The notes: generated from the sequence alone by a model not told the origin. Positions 26,161 through 35,846 are shown, counted from the stretch's first letter. The stretch is DNA of 64,000 nt from Tsukamurella paurometabola (GCF_900631615.1 NZ_LR131273.1:1550001-1614000); one strand, 5' to 3'. Numbers and translations: made by a program.

Positions 26161-26924
26161 GCGAACTCGACACCGTCTGGAACCCGCACACGCTGCCCGC
26201 CGGCGGCGACAACGTGCCCGGCAACCCCTACTCGTACTGCATCGACCTGACCAAGCCCTGGTTCCTGTCCAAGGGCGCGATGATCGCGCACTACGGGCAG
26301 ATGAGGTTCACGTCCCTGCAGCACGGCCTGCACGGGCAGCTGCTGCAGATGGTGGCGCAGCAGTTCTCCGCGCCGCTCTACCTCGGCGACTACGTCGTGG
26401 CCGAGGGGCAGGGCAAGCTGATCATCGGCGACCGCGGCAACGACATCAACGCCTACGACCTCGAGGACAACGGCAACCTCACGATCCGCGCCGCGAACCT
26501 CCTGGCCTTCGAGCCGAACCTCGCGCTGCAGCAGTCGATCGTGCCGGGCTTCGTGACGCTGATCGGCACCGGCCGGTTCCTGGCCTCGTCGAACGGGCAG
26601 GTCATGTTCGTCGAGCCGCCCGTGCGGGTCGATCCGGAGGCGCTCGTCGGCTGGGCCGACTGCCCCTCGCCGAGCCACCACTACGACCAGGCGTGGGTGA
26701 GCAGCTTCGTCGCCGCCGCGGGCCGGGCGATCGGCGTGAGCTCCGGCGAGGAGCGGCAGTTCGACTTCACGGGGACGGGCACCGTGCTCGTGCAGTCGAG
26801 CGAGAAGGTGCTCGACGACCGGCACGTGGTCCGCAACATCACCGGGCAGCTCCCCGGCCTCTCGGCCGGCGGTCTGCGCGAGATCAGCGCGTCGATCCAG
26901 CAGCAGCTGGGCCAGCAGCAGTAG
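26157..26924 (+). CDS. AIM24-family protein (third of three)
   Basis: A 255-residue AIM24-like protein, longer at the N-terminus than its two neighbours and more divergent. Recognisable elements are a central NLTIRAANLLAFEPNLALQQ strand pair, a VTLIGTGRFLASSNGQVMF segment, and a C-terminal GTGTVLVQSSEKVL. The GTG start overlaps the previous stop. The C-terminus adds a helical SIQQQLGQQQ tail. Three paralogues in a row suggest a hetero-oligomer. No catalytic motif is apparent. Confidence 0.72.
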   Translation: MSELDTVWNPHTLPAGGDNVPGNPYSYCIDLTKPWFLSKGAMIAHYGQMRFTSLQHGLHGQLLQMVAQQFSAPLYLGDYVVAEGQGKLIIGDRGNDINAYDLEDNGNLTIRAANLLAFEPNLALQQSIVPGFVTLIGTGRFLASSNGQVMFVEPPVRVDPEALVGWADCPSPSHHYDQAWVSSFVAAAGRAIGVSSGEERQFDFTGTGTVLVQSSEKVLDDRHVVRNITGQLPGLSAGGLREISASIQQQLGQQQ

Positions 26925-26935
26925 GCCGGCGGCGG

Positions 26936-27682
26936 TCAGAAGCCGCCGAAGTCGCCCCCGCCGAAGTCCCCGCCCCCGAAGTCGCCGAATCCTCCGCCGT
27001 CGGAGCCGGAGTCCCAGCCCCCGTCGCCGCCGAGGTCGGCGGCACCGTCGGCCCCCGGATCGGCGAGGACCGCGGGGCCGACCCCGGCCATACCGGCGAA
27101 CATCGAGCTGAACAGCAGGTAGCTGCCCACGCCCCAGGCGCCCGCGACGAGCGCGGGCTTCCACCAGGGCTCGCTGTACCAGCCCGCGGGCACCGGACGG
27201 CCGGCGACGACGCCGCCGGGGTAGTAGTTCGGGGTGCGGTCGGACGGCGCCGGCGAGGCCGTCAGCGCGCGGCCGTCGACGTCGACGGTGCGGTCCTCGG
27301 TGACGGAGCCCGCGGTGCGCTGACCGTCGAGCTCGGGGATCGGCGGGCCGGGGTCCATGTCCATGGCGACCCGCGCGGCGCGCGCGTAGTAGAGCCCCTC
27401 GAGGGCGGTCTGCTTGGCGAGGCGGGCCTGCGCGGGCGTGTTCGCCGAGCCGACCTGGGCACCGGCGGCGGTGTACCGCTCGCCCGCATCGGCGAGGGCC
27501 TGCCGCGCGGCGTCGTTGGAGCCGACGAGGTTGTTGACCTGGCCGGCCAGCCGGTCGATGGTGGCGCGGGCGTCCGCCTGCGCGTCCGACAGGGCCGTGG
27601 TCCGGTTCCGGTTGCCCCGGACCACGATCACCACGACGAGCGCGACGACGGCGACGGCGACGAGGATGAGCACGGGGTCCAT
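26936..27682 (-). CDS. single-pass membrane protein with Gly-Asp-Phe tail
   Basis: A 248-residue protein. It has an N-terminal membrane anchor (VLILVAVAVVALVVVIVV), a helical segment of about 90 residues with DUF1542-like spacing, a second hydrophobic stretch near 195-215, and a low-complexity tail of repeated GGGDFGG units. Similar proteins occur beside Ter/AIM24 genes in related actinobacteria, but no function is known. The gene is convergent with the AIM24 operon, 11 bases from its end. The tail resembles short aggregation-prone or surface-exposed repeats. Identity beyond architecture is not claimed. Confidence 0.6.
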   Translation of the reverse strand: MDPVLILVAVAVVALVVVIVVRGNRNRTTALSDAQADARATIDRLAGQVNNLVGSNDAARQALADAGERYTAAGAQVGSANTPAQARLAKQTALEGLYYARAARVAMDMDPGPPIPELDGQRTAGSVTEDRTVDVDGRALTASPAPSDRTPNYYPGGVVAGRPVPAGWYSEPWWKPALVAGAWGVGSYLLFSSMFAGMAGVGPAVLADPGADGAADLGGDGGWDSGSDGGGFGDFGGGDFGGGDFGGF

Positions 27683-27770
27683 GACCCGACGGTACCGAGG
27701 ACGGCCGCCGCGCGGCTGACGAGAAGCTGTGATTCGGACATTCCTCCCGGACGGGGGCCGGGAGCGACGA

Positions 27771-27799
27771 GGGCCCGTCACCGCGATGGTGACGGGCCC
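27771..27799 (-). terminator. hairpin terminator of ino1
   Basis: A perfect 12-bp stem (27771-27782 with 27788-27799) and a five-base loop lie 36 bases downstream of the ino1 stop. The rest of the 152-base gap holds no recognisable gene. The hairpin should end the padR-ino1 transcript. Confidence 0.75.
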
Positions 27800-27834
27800 T
27801 GCGACGGTGCCGGGCGCGCCCGGCGAGGCGGAGA

Positions 27835-28932
27835 CTAGTCCGCGCCGATGATGAACTCCTCGAGCTGCCGGCGCGCGACGTCGTCGGCGATCTGCTCGGG
27901 CGGCGACTTCATCAGGTACGCCGACGCGGGGATCACGGGGCCGCCGATGCCGCGGTCCTTGGCGATCTTCGCGGCGCGCACGGCGTCGATGATGATGCCG
28001 GCCGAGTTGGGGGAGTCCCAGACCTCGAGCTTGTACTCCAGGTTCAGCGGCACGTCGCCGAAGGCGCGGCCCTCGAGGCGGACGTACGCCCACTTGCGGT
28101 CGTCGAGCCACTCGACGTAGTCCGACGGGCCGATGTGCACGTTGCGGTCCTGCACCTTACCGGCCAGCGGGCCGTTGAGGTTCGACGTTACGGCCTGGGT
28201 CTTCGAGACCTTCTTCGACTCCAGGCGCTCGCGCTCGAGCATGTTCTTGAAGTCCATGTTGCCGCCGACGTTGAGCTGGTAGGTGCGGTCGAGCACCACG
28301 CCGCGGTCCTCGAACAGCTTCGCCATCACGCGGTGGGTGATGGTCGCGCCGACCTGGCTCTTGATGTCGTCGCCGACGATCGGGACGCCCGCGTCACGGA
28401 ACTTGGCGGCCCACACCGGGTCGGAGGCGATGAACACGGGCAGGGCGTTGACGAAGGCCACGCCCGCGTCGATGGCGCACTGCGCGTAGAACTTGTCGGC
28501 CTCCTCGGAGCCCACGGGCAGGTAGGACACGAGGACGTCGACCTCGTTGTCCTTGAGCGCCTGCACCACGTCGACACCCTCGCCCGGCGCCTCCTCGATG
28601 GTCAGGCGGTAGTACTTGCCCAGGCCGTCGAGGGTGTGGCCGCGCTGCACGGTGACGCCGGTGGGCGGCACGTCGGCGATCTTGATGGTGTTGTTCTCGG
28701 AGGCGTTGATCGCGTCGGAGAGGTCGAAGCCGACCTTCTTGCCGTCCACGTCGAACGCGGCGACGAACTCGACGTCGCGCACGTGGTACGGGCCGAACTT
28801 CACGTGCATGAGGCCCGGCACTTCCGCGTCGTCGGCCACGTCCTTGTAGTAGTGCACGCCCTGCACGAGCGACGAGGCGCAGTTGCCCACGCCGACGATC
28901 GCGACGCGCACCTTGGTGGAGTTGTCAGTCAC
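27835..28932 (-). CDS. ino1: inositol-3-phosphate synthase
   Basis: A 365-residue actinobacterial-type myo-inositol-1-phosphate synthase, converting glucose 6-phosphate to inositol 1-phosphate with NAD. This is the first step to phosphatidylinositol, PIMs and mycothiol. The Rossmann motif [13 protein letters not shown] lies at 9-21; [14 protein letters not shown] and the conserved [12 protein letters not shown] and [17 protein letters not shown] segments are present. Length equals the Mycobacterium tuberculosis enzyme (Rv0046c) within a few residues. It overlaps the upstream padR gene by eight bases, as in mycobacteria, so PadR probably controls it. Confidence 0.96.
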   Translation of the reverse strand: MTDNSTKVRVAIVGVGNCASSLVQGVHYYKDVADDAEVPGLMHVKFGPYHVRDVEFVAAFDVDGKKVGFDLSDAINASENNTIKIADVPPTGVTVQRGHTLDGLGKYYRLTIEEAPGEGVDVVQALKDNEVDVLVSYLPVGSEEADKFYAQCAIDAGVAFVNALPVFIASDPVWAAKFRDAGVPIVGDDIKSQVGATITHRVMAKLFEDRGVVLDRTYQLNVGGNMDFKNMLERERLESKKVSKTQAVTSNLNGPLAGKVQDRNVHIGPSDYVEWLDDRKWAYVRLEGRAFGDVPLNLEYKLEVWDSPNSAGIIIDAVRAAKIAKDRGIGGPVIPASAYLMKSPPEQIADDVARRQLEEFIIGAD

Positions 28933-29485
28933 CGTTGTTCCCTTCAGTCGGTGTCGGTCTCGCGTCGGAGCGGGATTCGGCGGCGATCAACTCGTTGAGC
29001 CACCGCACCTCGCGCTCCGTCGTTTCCAGTCCCAGCTCGTGCAACTGCCGCGTGTACGTCTCGCTGGTCCCACCGGCCGCGAGGGCCCGGCGGAGTTCCT
29101 CGCGCCGCTCCTCGACCTGCCGGCGGCGACCCTCGAGGATGCGCAGCCGGGCCTGGGCGGGAGTGGCGGTGAAGAAGGCGAGATGCACGCCGAACCCGTC
29201 GTCCGTGTAGTTCTGCGGGCCGGTGTCGGCGACGAGGGCGGAGAACCGCTCCCTGCCGGCCGGGGTCAGACCGTAGACACGGCGCGCGCGGCGCTTCGAC
29301 GGGCCCGGTCCGTCCTCCTCGGCGATGTACCCGGCGTCCTGCGCGCGGCGCAGGGCGGGGTACAGCGAACCGTAGGAGAACGCGCGGAACGGGCCCAGCA
29401 GTTCCGTCAACCGCTTGCGGATCTCGTAGCCGTGCATCGGGGAGTCGTGCAGCAGCCCCAGAACTGCGAGTTCGAGCACTGCCAC
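28925..29485 (-). CDS. PadR-family transcriptional regulator
   Basis: A 186-residue PadR protein (subfamily with C-terminal coiled coil). The N-terminal winged helix reads [20 protein letters not shown] with [16 protein letters not shown], and a helical dimerisation part follows. It corresponds in place to Rv0047c. The gene overlaps ino1, so it likely represses its own operon and hence inositol synthesis. A palindromic site is visible upstream. The effector is unknown. Confidence 0.88.
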   Translation of the reverse strand: MAVLELAVLGLLHDSPMHGYEIRKRLTELLGPFRAFSYGSLYPALRRAQDAGYIAEEDGPGPSKRRARRVYGLTPAGRERFSALVADTGPQNYTDDGFGVHLAFFTATPAQARLRILEGRRRQVEERREELRRALAAGGTSETYTRQLHELGLETTEREVRWLNELIAAESRSDARPTPTEGNNGD

Positions 29486-29556
29486 CTCCTCACCGGGCGC
29501 GGCGTCGAGCCGGGCGGCCGACGCGAGTGGATCTATCTCATCAATCGATCGGCAGT

Positions 29557-29573
29557 TGTATCGCGCCGATATA
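29557..29573. promoter_or_regulatory. palindromic candidate operator for PadR
   Basis: TGTATCGCGCCGATATA contains the perfect inverted repeat TATCG-CGC-CGATA, extended outward with one mismatch. It lies 70 bases upstream of padR in an unusually AT-rich patch. Assignment to PadR rests on position only. Confidence 0.35.
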
Positions 29574-29703
29574 TAGGACGATACCCCAGGGGTGAACCCG
29601 CGGTGAACGCCCGGCGGCGCGACGGCCCGCCCGGCGGGCCGGACCGGGCACGACCGGTCCTGGGCGGTATGCCCTTGTCGCGGCGTGTCCCGGCCCGGCC
29701 ACG

Positions 29704-29709
29704 TACATT
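29704..29709 (+). promoter_or_regulatory. -10 box of leaderless DUF5318 gene
   Basis: TACATT ends six bases before the GTG start at 29716, the spacing expected when transcription begins at the start codon. No Shine-Dalgarno sequence is present, in agreement with a leaderless mRNA. Confidence 0.5.
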
Positions 29710-29715
29710 GGATCC

Positions 29716-30114
29716 GTGCGGACGCAGAGGCAAACGGTGGACTACGCGCTGCAGCGGCGATCGCTGCTCGCGTCGGTCAACGCCGGGCGCACCGCCGTGA
29801 AGGCGGTGTGCGATGCCGACCCGTACCTGCTGCGAGCGGCCAAGTTCCACGGCCGTCCGTCCGAGGTGCTGTGCCCCATCTGCCGGAAGGAGCAGCTGAC
29901 CCTGGTCTCCTGGGTGTTCGGCGACTCCCTCGGCCCGGCGTCCGGCTCGGCCCGTACCGACGCGGAGCTCAGCGAGCTCGAATCCACGCGGGTGGAGTTC
30001 TCCGTGCATGTCGTGGAAGTCTGCAGGTCGTGCAACTGGAATCATCTGGTGCAGTCGTACGTGGCGGGACTGCCGCCGCGACCACGACGCAAGCGCCGCG
30101 CGGCCCCGGGCTGA
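29716..30114 (+). CDS. DUF5318 zinc-ribbon-like protein (Rv0049 type)
   Basis: A 132-residue conserved mycobacterial protein with two Cys pairs, CPIC and CRSC, separated by about 50 residues, that look like a zinc ribbon. The C-terminus is strongly basic (PRPRRKRR). Its position between padR-ino1 and the ponA1-type gene equals that of Rv0049, which supports the assignment. Function is unknown; DNA or RNA binding is possible. The GTG at 29716 agrees with a leaderless -10 box. Confidence 0.8.
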   Translation: MRTQRQTVDYALQRRSLLASVNAGRTAVKAVCDADPYLLRAAKFHGRPSEVLCPICRKEQLTLVSWVFGDSLGPASGSARTDAELSELESTRVEFSVHVVEVCRSCNWNHLVQSYVAGLPPRPRRKRRAAPG

Positions 30115-30187
30115 GCGGCGCGGACGGCGGGAGCCGGGACCGGCACGGAACGTACGAGACGACGATGAGACGAGCGGAGAACCAGCG

Positions 30188-32920
30188 GTGACGAACCCGG
30201 GTGGCAAGGACGAGCGGAACGGGGCGGCCGGAGGGCCGTCGCGGCCCGGAGGCCCCACCCCGCCGCGCCCCGCTCCGCCGCAGGCCGCGCCCACCACCCA
30301 GTTCCCGGTGGTGCCACCGAGCGGCGCGGAGCAACCGAACCCGAAGCCGCCCGCCGCTCCCGGCGCGGCGGCCGCGTCCGGTACGGGGGCCGCGTCCGGT
30401 GCGGGGCGGACACCGTCGGACCCGGGCGCGCCGCGCACCGCCTACCAGCCGTTGTCCGGCCGGCCCGTCGACGACGCCGAGCTCGCCGCCGAGGCAGACC
30501 GCGGCACCCCGGCGCGCCCGCAGGCGCCGGCCGAGCAGCCCGTCGTGATCCGGAAGCCCGCGCCCGCGCCCGCCGCCGGCGGTGACGGCCCGGGCGGTGA
30601 CGGGCCGGGGGGTGACGGGCCCGGTGGCGGCGGCCCCGGCGGGCCCGGCGGCGGCGACGGTGACGGCCCCGACGAGCCGGACGACGGCTTCCATGACGAC
30701 GACTCCGACAAGAAGGGCCTGCGAGCGCTTGTGAGCGGTTCACTGTTCCGACGTGTCGTGACCGGCGGCGTGGCCGCGGTCGCGCTGATCATGGTGATCG
30801 CCCTGCTCGCCTTCCTCGTCGGCTACTGGCGCACCGATGTGCCGCAGCCCGGCGAGATCCAGACGAATCAGGTCGCGACCATCGTCATGAAGGACGGCAA
30901 CACGCCCATCGCGCGCGTCGTGCCGCCGGAGGGCAACCGCGAGATCCTGCCCGCACAGGACATCCCCGACGTCATGAAGAACGCCATCATGGCCGCGGAG
31001 GACCGCGAGTTCGCCACCAACCCGGGCTTCTCGGTCAAGGGCTTCGCGCGCGCCGTGTGGAAGCGCATCCCGGGCGTCGCCGGCGACGGCGAGGACGCGG
31101 GCGGCGGCTCGACGATCACGCAGCAGTACGTGAAGAACGCGCTGGTCGGCGACGAATCGTCGCTGACGCGCAAGTGGAAAGAGCTCATCATCTCCACCAA
31201 GATGTCCAACTCCTGGTCCAAGGACGACATCATGGCGGCGTACCTGAACACCATCTACTTCGGCCGGGGCGCGTACGGCATCCAGGCGGCGTCGAAGGCG
31301 TACTTCAACGTCAACGCCAAGGACCTCAAGGTGGAGCAGGCCGCGCTGCTCGCGGGCCTCGTCCGCGGACCGTCGCTGTACGAGCCCACCACCCACCTCG
31401 CCGACGCCACCGGCCGGTGGAACTACGTGCTCGACGGCATGGTCGACATGAAGACCCTCGACCCGGCGCAGCGCGCGAACCTGCAGTTCCCGAAGACCAT
31501 CGCGCCGGGCCGCAACGGCGGCGACGACCTGTCGGCCGGGCCGAACGGCCTGATCAAGACCCAGGTGCTGCGCGAGCTCAAGGACGCGGGCATCGACGAG
31601 TCGACGCTGAGCACGCAGGGCCTGAAGATCACCACGACGATCGACCCGCAGGCGCAGTCCGCGGCGGTGAAGGCCGCGGCGAACATGGCCGAGAACCAGC
31701 CGAAGGACCTGCGCACGGCGATCGTCTCCGTCGACCCCAAGACCGGCGGTGTGCTCGCCTACTACGGCGGCAGCGACGGCAACGGCTACGACCGCGTCCA
31801 GGCCGGCCTGCAGACCGGCTCGTCGTTCAAGGTCTTCGCGCTGGTCGCGGCCCTGGAGCAGGGCATCGGCCTCTCGCGCGTCTACTCCTCGGCGCCGTTC
31901 AAGGCCCAGGGCGTCACGGTGACCAACTCCGAGGGCGAGTCCTGCGGCAGCTGCAACCTCGCGACCGCCATGAAGATGTCGCTGAACACCGTGTTCTACC
32001 GGCTGATGATGGACCTCAACGGCCAGGCGCAGGCGGTCGCGGACGCGGCGCACAAGGCGGGCGTGGCCGAGAGCTTCGGCGGCATCAAGAAGACGCTCGA
32101 GCAGGCCGACGGCAGCGGCGTCGAGGGCGGCGTCGTCCTCGGCCAGTACCAGAGCCGCCCCATCGACATGGCCTCCGCGTACGCGACCCTCGCGGCCGAG
32201 GGCATCTACCGCGCGCCGCATCTGATCAGCAAGGTCACCACCGCCGACGGCCGCACGCTGCTGGACCGGCAGAACGACCCGGGCACGCGCCGGTTGAGCA
32301 AGGACGTCGCGAACAACGTGACCGCGGCGCTGCAGCCCATCGCCTCGTACTCCAACGGCAACGGGCTCGCGGGCGGTCGCGCCTCGGCGGCGAAGACCGG
32401 CACCGCGCAGTACCAGGACACCGGCCAGAACAAGGACGCCTGGATGGTGGGCTACACCCCGTCGATCTCCACGGCGGTGTGGGTCGGCAACGACAAGGGC
32501 GGACCGATCACGAACTCCTGGGGCGGCCCGATCTACGGTTCCGGCGTCCCGGCCACGGTCTGGAAGCAGACGATGGACGGCGCGCTGTCGGACACCGACT
32601 ACGAGTCCTTCCCGACACCCGGCATGATCGGCGGCCAGGCCGGCGTCCCGGTGGAGACGCGCACGCGGCCCTCGTCGACGGGCTCGGCCTCAGCGTCGGC
32701 GTCGGCGGGGGAGAGCGGCTCGGCGACGCGCACGGTGCCGGGCCTGCCCGGCGTGCCGATGCCGACCTTCCCGTGGGACCCGACCACCACCCAGCCCGGC
32801 GGCGGCAATCCGACCACCTACCCCGGGCAGACCACGCGTCCCCGCCCGGGCGGTAACGGGACGGTCCCGGGCAACGGCGGCCGGACGGTGCCGCCGCGGG
32901 TGACGAACCCGGTGCCGTGA
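30188..32920 (+). CDS. ponA1: bifunctional penicillin-binding protein (PonA1 type)
   Basis: The 910-residue class A PBP polymerises and crosslinks peptidoglycan. It has a long Pro/Gly-rich cytoplasmic N-terminus (1-170) with acidic DEPDDG near its end and a membrane anchor at about 188-212. A GT51 transglycosylase follows (EDREFATNPGFSVKG near 270; GGGSTITQQYVKN). The transpeptidase has SxxK as TGSSFKVF near 543, SLN near 597 and KTGTAQ near 735. The tail is a Pro/Thr-rich extension, as in mycobacterial PonA1. GTG 30188 lies after the DUF5318 stop, and earlier codons overlap that gene. Synteny with Rv0050 supports the name. Confidence 0.93.
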   Translation: MTNPGGKDERNGAAGGPSRPGGPTPPRPAPPQAAPTTQFPVVPPSGAEQPNPKPPAAPGAAAASGTGAASGAGRTPSDPGAPRTAYQPLSGRPVDDAELAAEADRGTPARPQAPAEQPVVIRKPAPAPAAGGDGPGGDGPGGDGPGGGGPGGPGGGDGDGPDEPDDGFHDDDSDKKGLRALVSGSLFRRVVTGGVAAVALIMVIALLAFLVGYWRTDVPQPGEIQTNQVATIVMKDGNTPIARVVPPEGNREILPAQDIPDVMKNAIMAAEDREFATNPGFSVKGFARAVWKRIPGVAGDGEDAGGGSTITQQYVKNALVGDESSLTRKWKELIISTKMSNSWSKDDIMAAYLNTIYFGRGAYGIQAASKAYFNVNAKDLKVEQAALLAGLVRGPSLYEPTTHLADATGRWNYVLDGMVDMKTLDPAQRANLQFPKTIAPGRNGGDDLSAGPNGLIKTQVLRELKDAGIDESTLSTQGLKITTTIDPQAQSAAVKAAANMAENQPKDLRTAIVSVDPKTGGVLAYYGGSDGNGYDRVQAGLQTGSSFKVFALVAALEQGIGLSRVYSSAPFKAQGVTVTNSEGESCGSCNLATAMKMSLNTVFYRLMMDLNGQAQAVADAAHKAGVAESFGGIKKTLEQADGSGVEGGVVLGQYQSRPIDMASAYATLAAEGIYRAPHLISKVTTADGRTLLDRQNDPGTRRLSKDVANNVTAALQPIASYSNGNGLAGGRASAAKTGTAQYQDTGQNKDAWMVGYTPSISTAVWVGNDKGGPITNSWGGPIYGSGVPATVWKQTMDGALSDTDYESFPTPGMIGGQAGVPVETRTRPSSTGSASASASAGESGSATRTVPGLPGVPMPTFPWDPTTTQPGGGNPTTYPGQTTRPRPGGNGTVPGNGGRTVPPRVTNPVP

Positions 32921-34611
32921 CGGAATCCCGCGCGGAGGCCCCGGCGGCGGGGGACGACGAGGACGACGATCGCCTCCACGTCAGCCCCGGCCGGTTCGAA
33001 CCGGCGACGGTGATCGAGCCCGACCGGGACGTGCCGAGCCGCACGGACGCGGTGGCGCGGGACTTCTCGACGGTGCTCGGCGGTCCCGTGGGCGCGCACG
33101 CGCTGGTCGGCTTCCAGCGCTTCTTCACGCCGCTACGGCTGGTCCTCCTGGTCGCGGTGCTGTTCCTGGCGCTGGGCTGGACCACCAAGGCCGGCTGCCT
33201 GCAGCAGAAGTCCGACGGCGGGCAACTGGTGCTGGACTGGTCGGGGAACCGGCCGTACGCCGCGATGTGCTACTCGGACACGGTGCCGCTGTACGGGGCG
33301 GAGCGCCTCAACGAGGGCCTCCTGCCCTACGTGACGCAGTTCTTCGACACCGATCCCACGGGCGCCCGCCAGGAGCGCTACATGGAGTACCCGGTGCTCA
33401 CCGGGATGTATCAGTACGCCGCCATGAAGATCGCGAAGGTGTGGGCGGCCCTGCACGAGAAGTGGGGCGTACCCGCGGCGATCGAGGTCGTGCTGTTCTT
33501 CACCGTCGCGGCCGTCGGCCTCGCGCTGTTCTGGCTGATCGCGGTCTGGGCGACGACCCGATTGGCCGGCGGTGCCGCCTCCCCGTCGCGTCCGGCCGCG
33601 CGGCGGCCCTGGGACGCGATGCTCATGGCGGCGTCGCCGCTGGTCATCGTGCACGCCTTCACGAACTTCGACGCCATCGCGGTGGCGGCGATGGCCGTGG
33701 GCATGCTGCTGTGGTCCCGGGAGCGGCACGCGTGGGCCGGCGTCGTCCTGGGGCTGGGGACCGCCGCCAAGCTCTACCCCGCGTTCCTGCTGGTCGTGCT
33801 GTTCTTCCTGTGCCTGCGCGTGGGCCGGCTGCGCCCCTGGTTCACGGCGACGGCGGTGGCGCTCGCGACGTGGATCGCGGTGAACCTGCCGATCCTCGTC
33901 GCCGCCCCGCGGGGCTGGTGGGAGTTCTTCCACCGGAACTCGATCCGTCCCGTCGACATGGACTCGATCTACGCCGTCATCAGCTCGTTCACCGGCGGCT
34001 GGGTGTTCGGTGGCGAGGGCCCGCGCGGCGGCGCCTCGTCGCTGGCGAACGGCATCACGCTGGTGCTCTTCCTCGCGGTGATCGCCGGCGTCGGCTACCT
34101 CGCGCTGAAGGCGCCCCGGCGGCCGCGGGTCGCGCAGCTCGCGTTCCTCCTGGTGGCGGGCTTCCTGCTGGTCAACAAGGTGTGGAGCCCGCAGTACTCG
34201 CTCTGGTTGGTGCCGCTGGCGGTGCTCGCGATCCCGCACACCCGGCTCCTGCTCGCGTGGATGACGATCGACGCCCTCGTGTGGGTGCCGCGGATGATGT
34301 ACTTCCTCGGCATGCAGAACCGGGGCCTGCCGGAGCAGGCCTTCACCGCCACCGTCCTGCTGCGCGATCTCGCCGTGATCGGCCTGTGCGTGCTGGTCGT
34401 CCGGCAGATCTACCGGCCCGACGAGGACCTGGTCCGGTCGACGTACCCGGGCCCGTACTCGCCTCCGCTCGACGATCCCGCGGGCGGCGTGCTCGACGGT
34501 GCGCCGGACTCCTCCTCGCTGCGCAGCCGCAGCGCGCAGCGCGGCAGGTACCAGAGGAGGACGACCAGCAGCGCGGCCCGGCCCCAGACGCCGATCCAGA
34601 CGCCCCACTGA
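32917..34611 (+). CDS. GT87-family membrane glycosyltransferase (Rv0051 type)
   Basis: A 564-residue polytopic protein with about ten to twelve membrane helices and a polyprenol-phosphate mannosyltransferase-like (GT-C) architecture. An extracytoplasmic loop carries AAMCYSDTVPLYGAERL, and later WSPQYSLWLVPLAVLA. GTG 32917 overlaps the PBP stop as GTGA. Order matches Rv0050-Rv0051. The end is odd: after the conserved DLVRST...GGVLDGAPD segment the frame runs on for some 30 low-complexity residues and overlaps the convergent paralogue by 202 bases. Donor and acceptor sugars are unknown; a cell-envelope glycan is likely. Confidence 0.85.
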   Translation: MTESRAEAPAAGDDEDDDRLHVSPGRFEPATVIEPDRDVPSRTDAVARDFSTVLGGPVGAHALVGFQRFFTPLRLVLLVAVLFLALGWTTKAGCLQQKSDGGQLVLDWSGNRPYAAMCYSDTVPLYGAERLNEGLLPYVTQFFDTDPTGARQERYMEYPVLTGMYQYAAMKIAKVWAALHEKWGVPAAIEVVLFFTVAAVGLALFWLIAVWATTRLAGGAASPSRPAARRPWDAMLMAASPLVIVHAFTNFDAIAVAAMAVGMLLWSRERHAWAGVVLGLGTAAKLYPAFLLVVLFFLCLRVGRLRPWFTATAVALATWIAVNLPILVAAPRGWWEFFHRNSIRPVDMDSIYAVISSFTGGWVFGGEGPRGGASSLANGITLVLFLAVIAGVGYLALKAPRRPRVAQLAFLLVAGFLLVNKVWSPQYSLWLVPLAVLAIPHTRLLLAWMTIDALVWVPRMMYFLGMQNRGLPEQAFTATVLLRDLAVIGLCVLVVRQIYRPDEDLVRSTYPGPYSPPLDDPAGGVLDGAPDSSSLRSRSAQRGRYQRRTTSSAARPQTPIQTPH

Positions 34612-35846
34612 ACCCACCACGTGATCGGCAGGTTCGCCGCGTGCTCGGAGAAGTAGTTCCACACCGTGAGTTCGAGGCTGAGGTCGAACACGAGATACGC
34701 CGCGACGAGCCGCCAGTCGACCTTGAGCAGGATGAAGAAGGGCAGCAGCCACAGCACGTACTGCGGTGAGTGCACCTTGTGGAAGAGCATGAACGCCGCC
34801 AGGATGGCGCCGCTGACGCCGAGCCAGGGGTACACGCCGGTGCGCCGGTAGTGCAGCCAGCCGTACACCAGCAGCGCCGCGATCGAGATCACGATGAGCA
34901 GCGGTGAGACCGAGGCGACGAAGGCGTCGTAGTCCTTCGGGTCGTCGAAGGCCTTGAGCACGCCCCAGTACCAGATCGAGTTCGTCGACAGGTCGGCCGT
35001 GCGCAGCTCCTGGAACTTCAGCGATGCGCGCCAGCCCTCGAAGCCGAGGACCATGAAGGGCACGTTGATCGCGACGGCCACCACGACGGCCGTCGCCGCG
35101 GTCGCGGCGGCGCCCACCCAGTCGAGTAGGCGCCAGTCGACGCGGGCGCGCCGCCCGGGACCGTCGGGCAGCGCGACGGTGCCCGACCGGCCGTGGGTGA
35201 GCACGTACAGCACGAGCGGCGCGACGAACAGGCCCGGATAGATCTTCAGGTCGAAGCCCACCGCCAGCACCGCGGCGGTGGCGATCGCCGGGATCCGGAT
35301 CGACCCGCCGGTCCTGTCGGCCCAGGCCATGATGCCGAAGCCGACCGTCGCGGCGGCGACGACGGGGAGCTCCATGTTGTGGAAGGCGTACAGCGCGAGC
35401 GGCGGCGCGAGCGCCCACAGCGCTGCGGTGCGGCCGGAGATCTTCGCGAGCACCCAGCCGGTGAGCATGCCGAAGGGCGCGAGCAGCAGCGCCATGTGCA
35501 GCAGGAACTCGGCGTCGTTGTGCGCGCCGATCGCGCCGACCCAGAACAGCAGGCCGCTGAGCACGGGGTACTCGATGGCGCCGCCCTGCAGCTTCCCGTC
35601 GCCGTCGATCCAGCCGGTGAGGTACGGGAAGACGTGGTTGTTGACCTCGCGGCCCGTCCACAGGAACTGGATGTCGGAGTAGCAGATCCGGCCGGGCGTC
35701 GACGCGAAGCCCTCGGACCGGCCGAGCTCGTCGAAGGGTGCGCCGGTGCACTGCGCCTTGATCTGGTAGCCGATGACGAGCGCGAGAAGGGTGAGACCGA
35801 GCACGGTCCACGCCACCCGATCAGGGCGGAAACTGGGCCGGGACAT
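34410..35846 (-). CDS. GT87-family membrane glycosyltransferase (convergent paralogue)
   Basis: A 478-residue polytopic GT-C type protein homologous to the plus-strand neighbour. It shares the GRICYSDIQFLWTGREVNN loop, AIEYPVLSGL and HSPQYVLWLLPFFIL. ATG 35846 is chosen because the membrane part begins a few residues later; an in-frame start 11 codons upstream lacks support. The last 45 residues (rich in Ser, Gly, Pro) are antisense to the conserved C-terminus of the neighbour, so this tail probably arose by stop-codon loss. Substrate unknown. Confidence 0.85.
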   Translation of the reverse strand: MSRPSFRPDRVAWTVLGLTLLALVIGYQIKAQCTGAPFDELGRSEGFASTPGRICYSDIQFLWTGREVNNHVFPYLTGWIDGDGKLQGGAIEYPVLSGLLFWVGAIGAHNDAEFLLHMALLLAPFGMLTGWVLAKISGRTAALWALAPPLALYAFHNMELPVVAAATVGFGIMAWADRTGGSIRIPAIATAAVLAVGFDLKIYPGLFVAPLVLYVLTHGRSGTVALPDGPGRRARVDWRLLDWVGAAATAATAVVVAVAINVPFMVLGFEGWRASLKFQELRTADLSTNSIWYWGVLKAFDDPKDYDAFVASVSPLLIVISIAALLVYGWLHYRRTGVYPWLGVSGAILAAFMLFHKVHSPQYVLWLLPFFILLKVDWRLVAAYLVFDLSLELTVWNYFSEHAANLPITWWVQWGVWIGVWGRAALLVVLLWYLPRCALRLRSEEESGAPSSTPPAGSSSGGEYGPGYVDRTRSSSGR

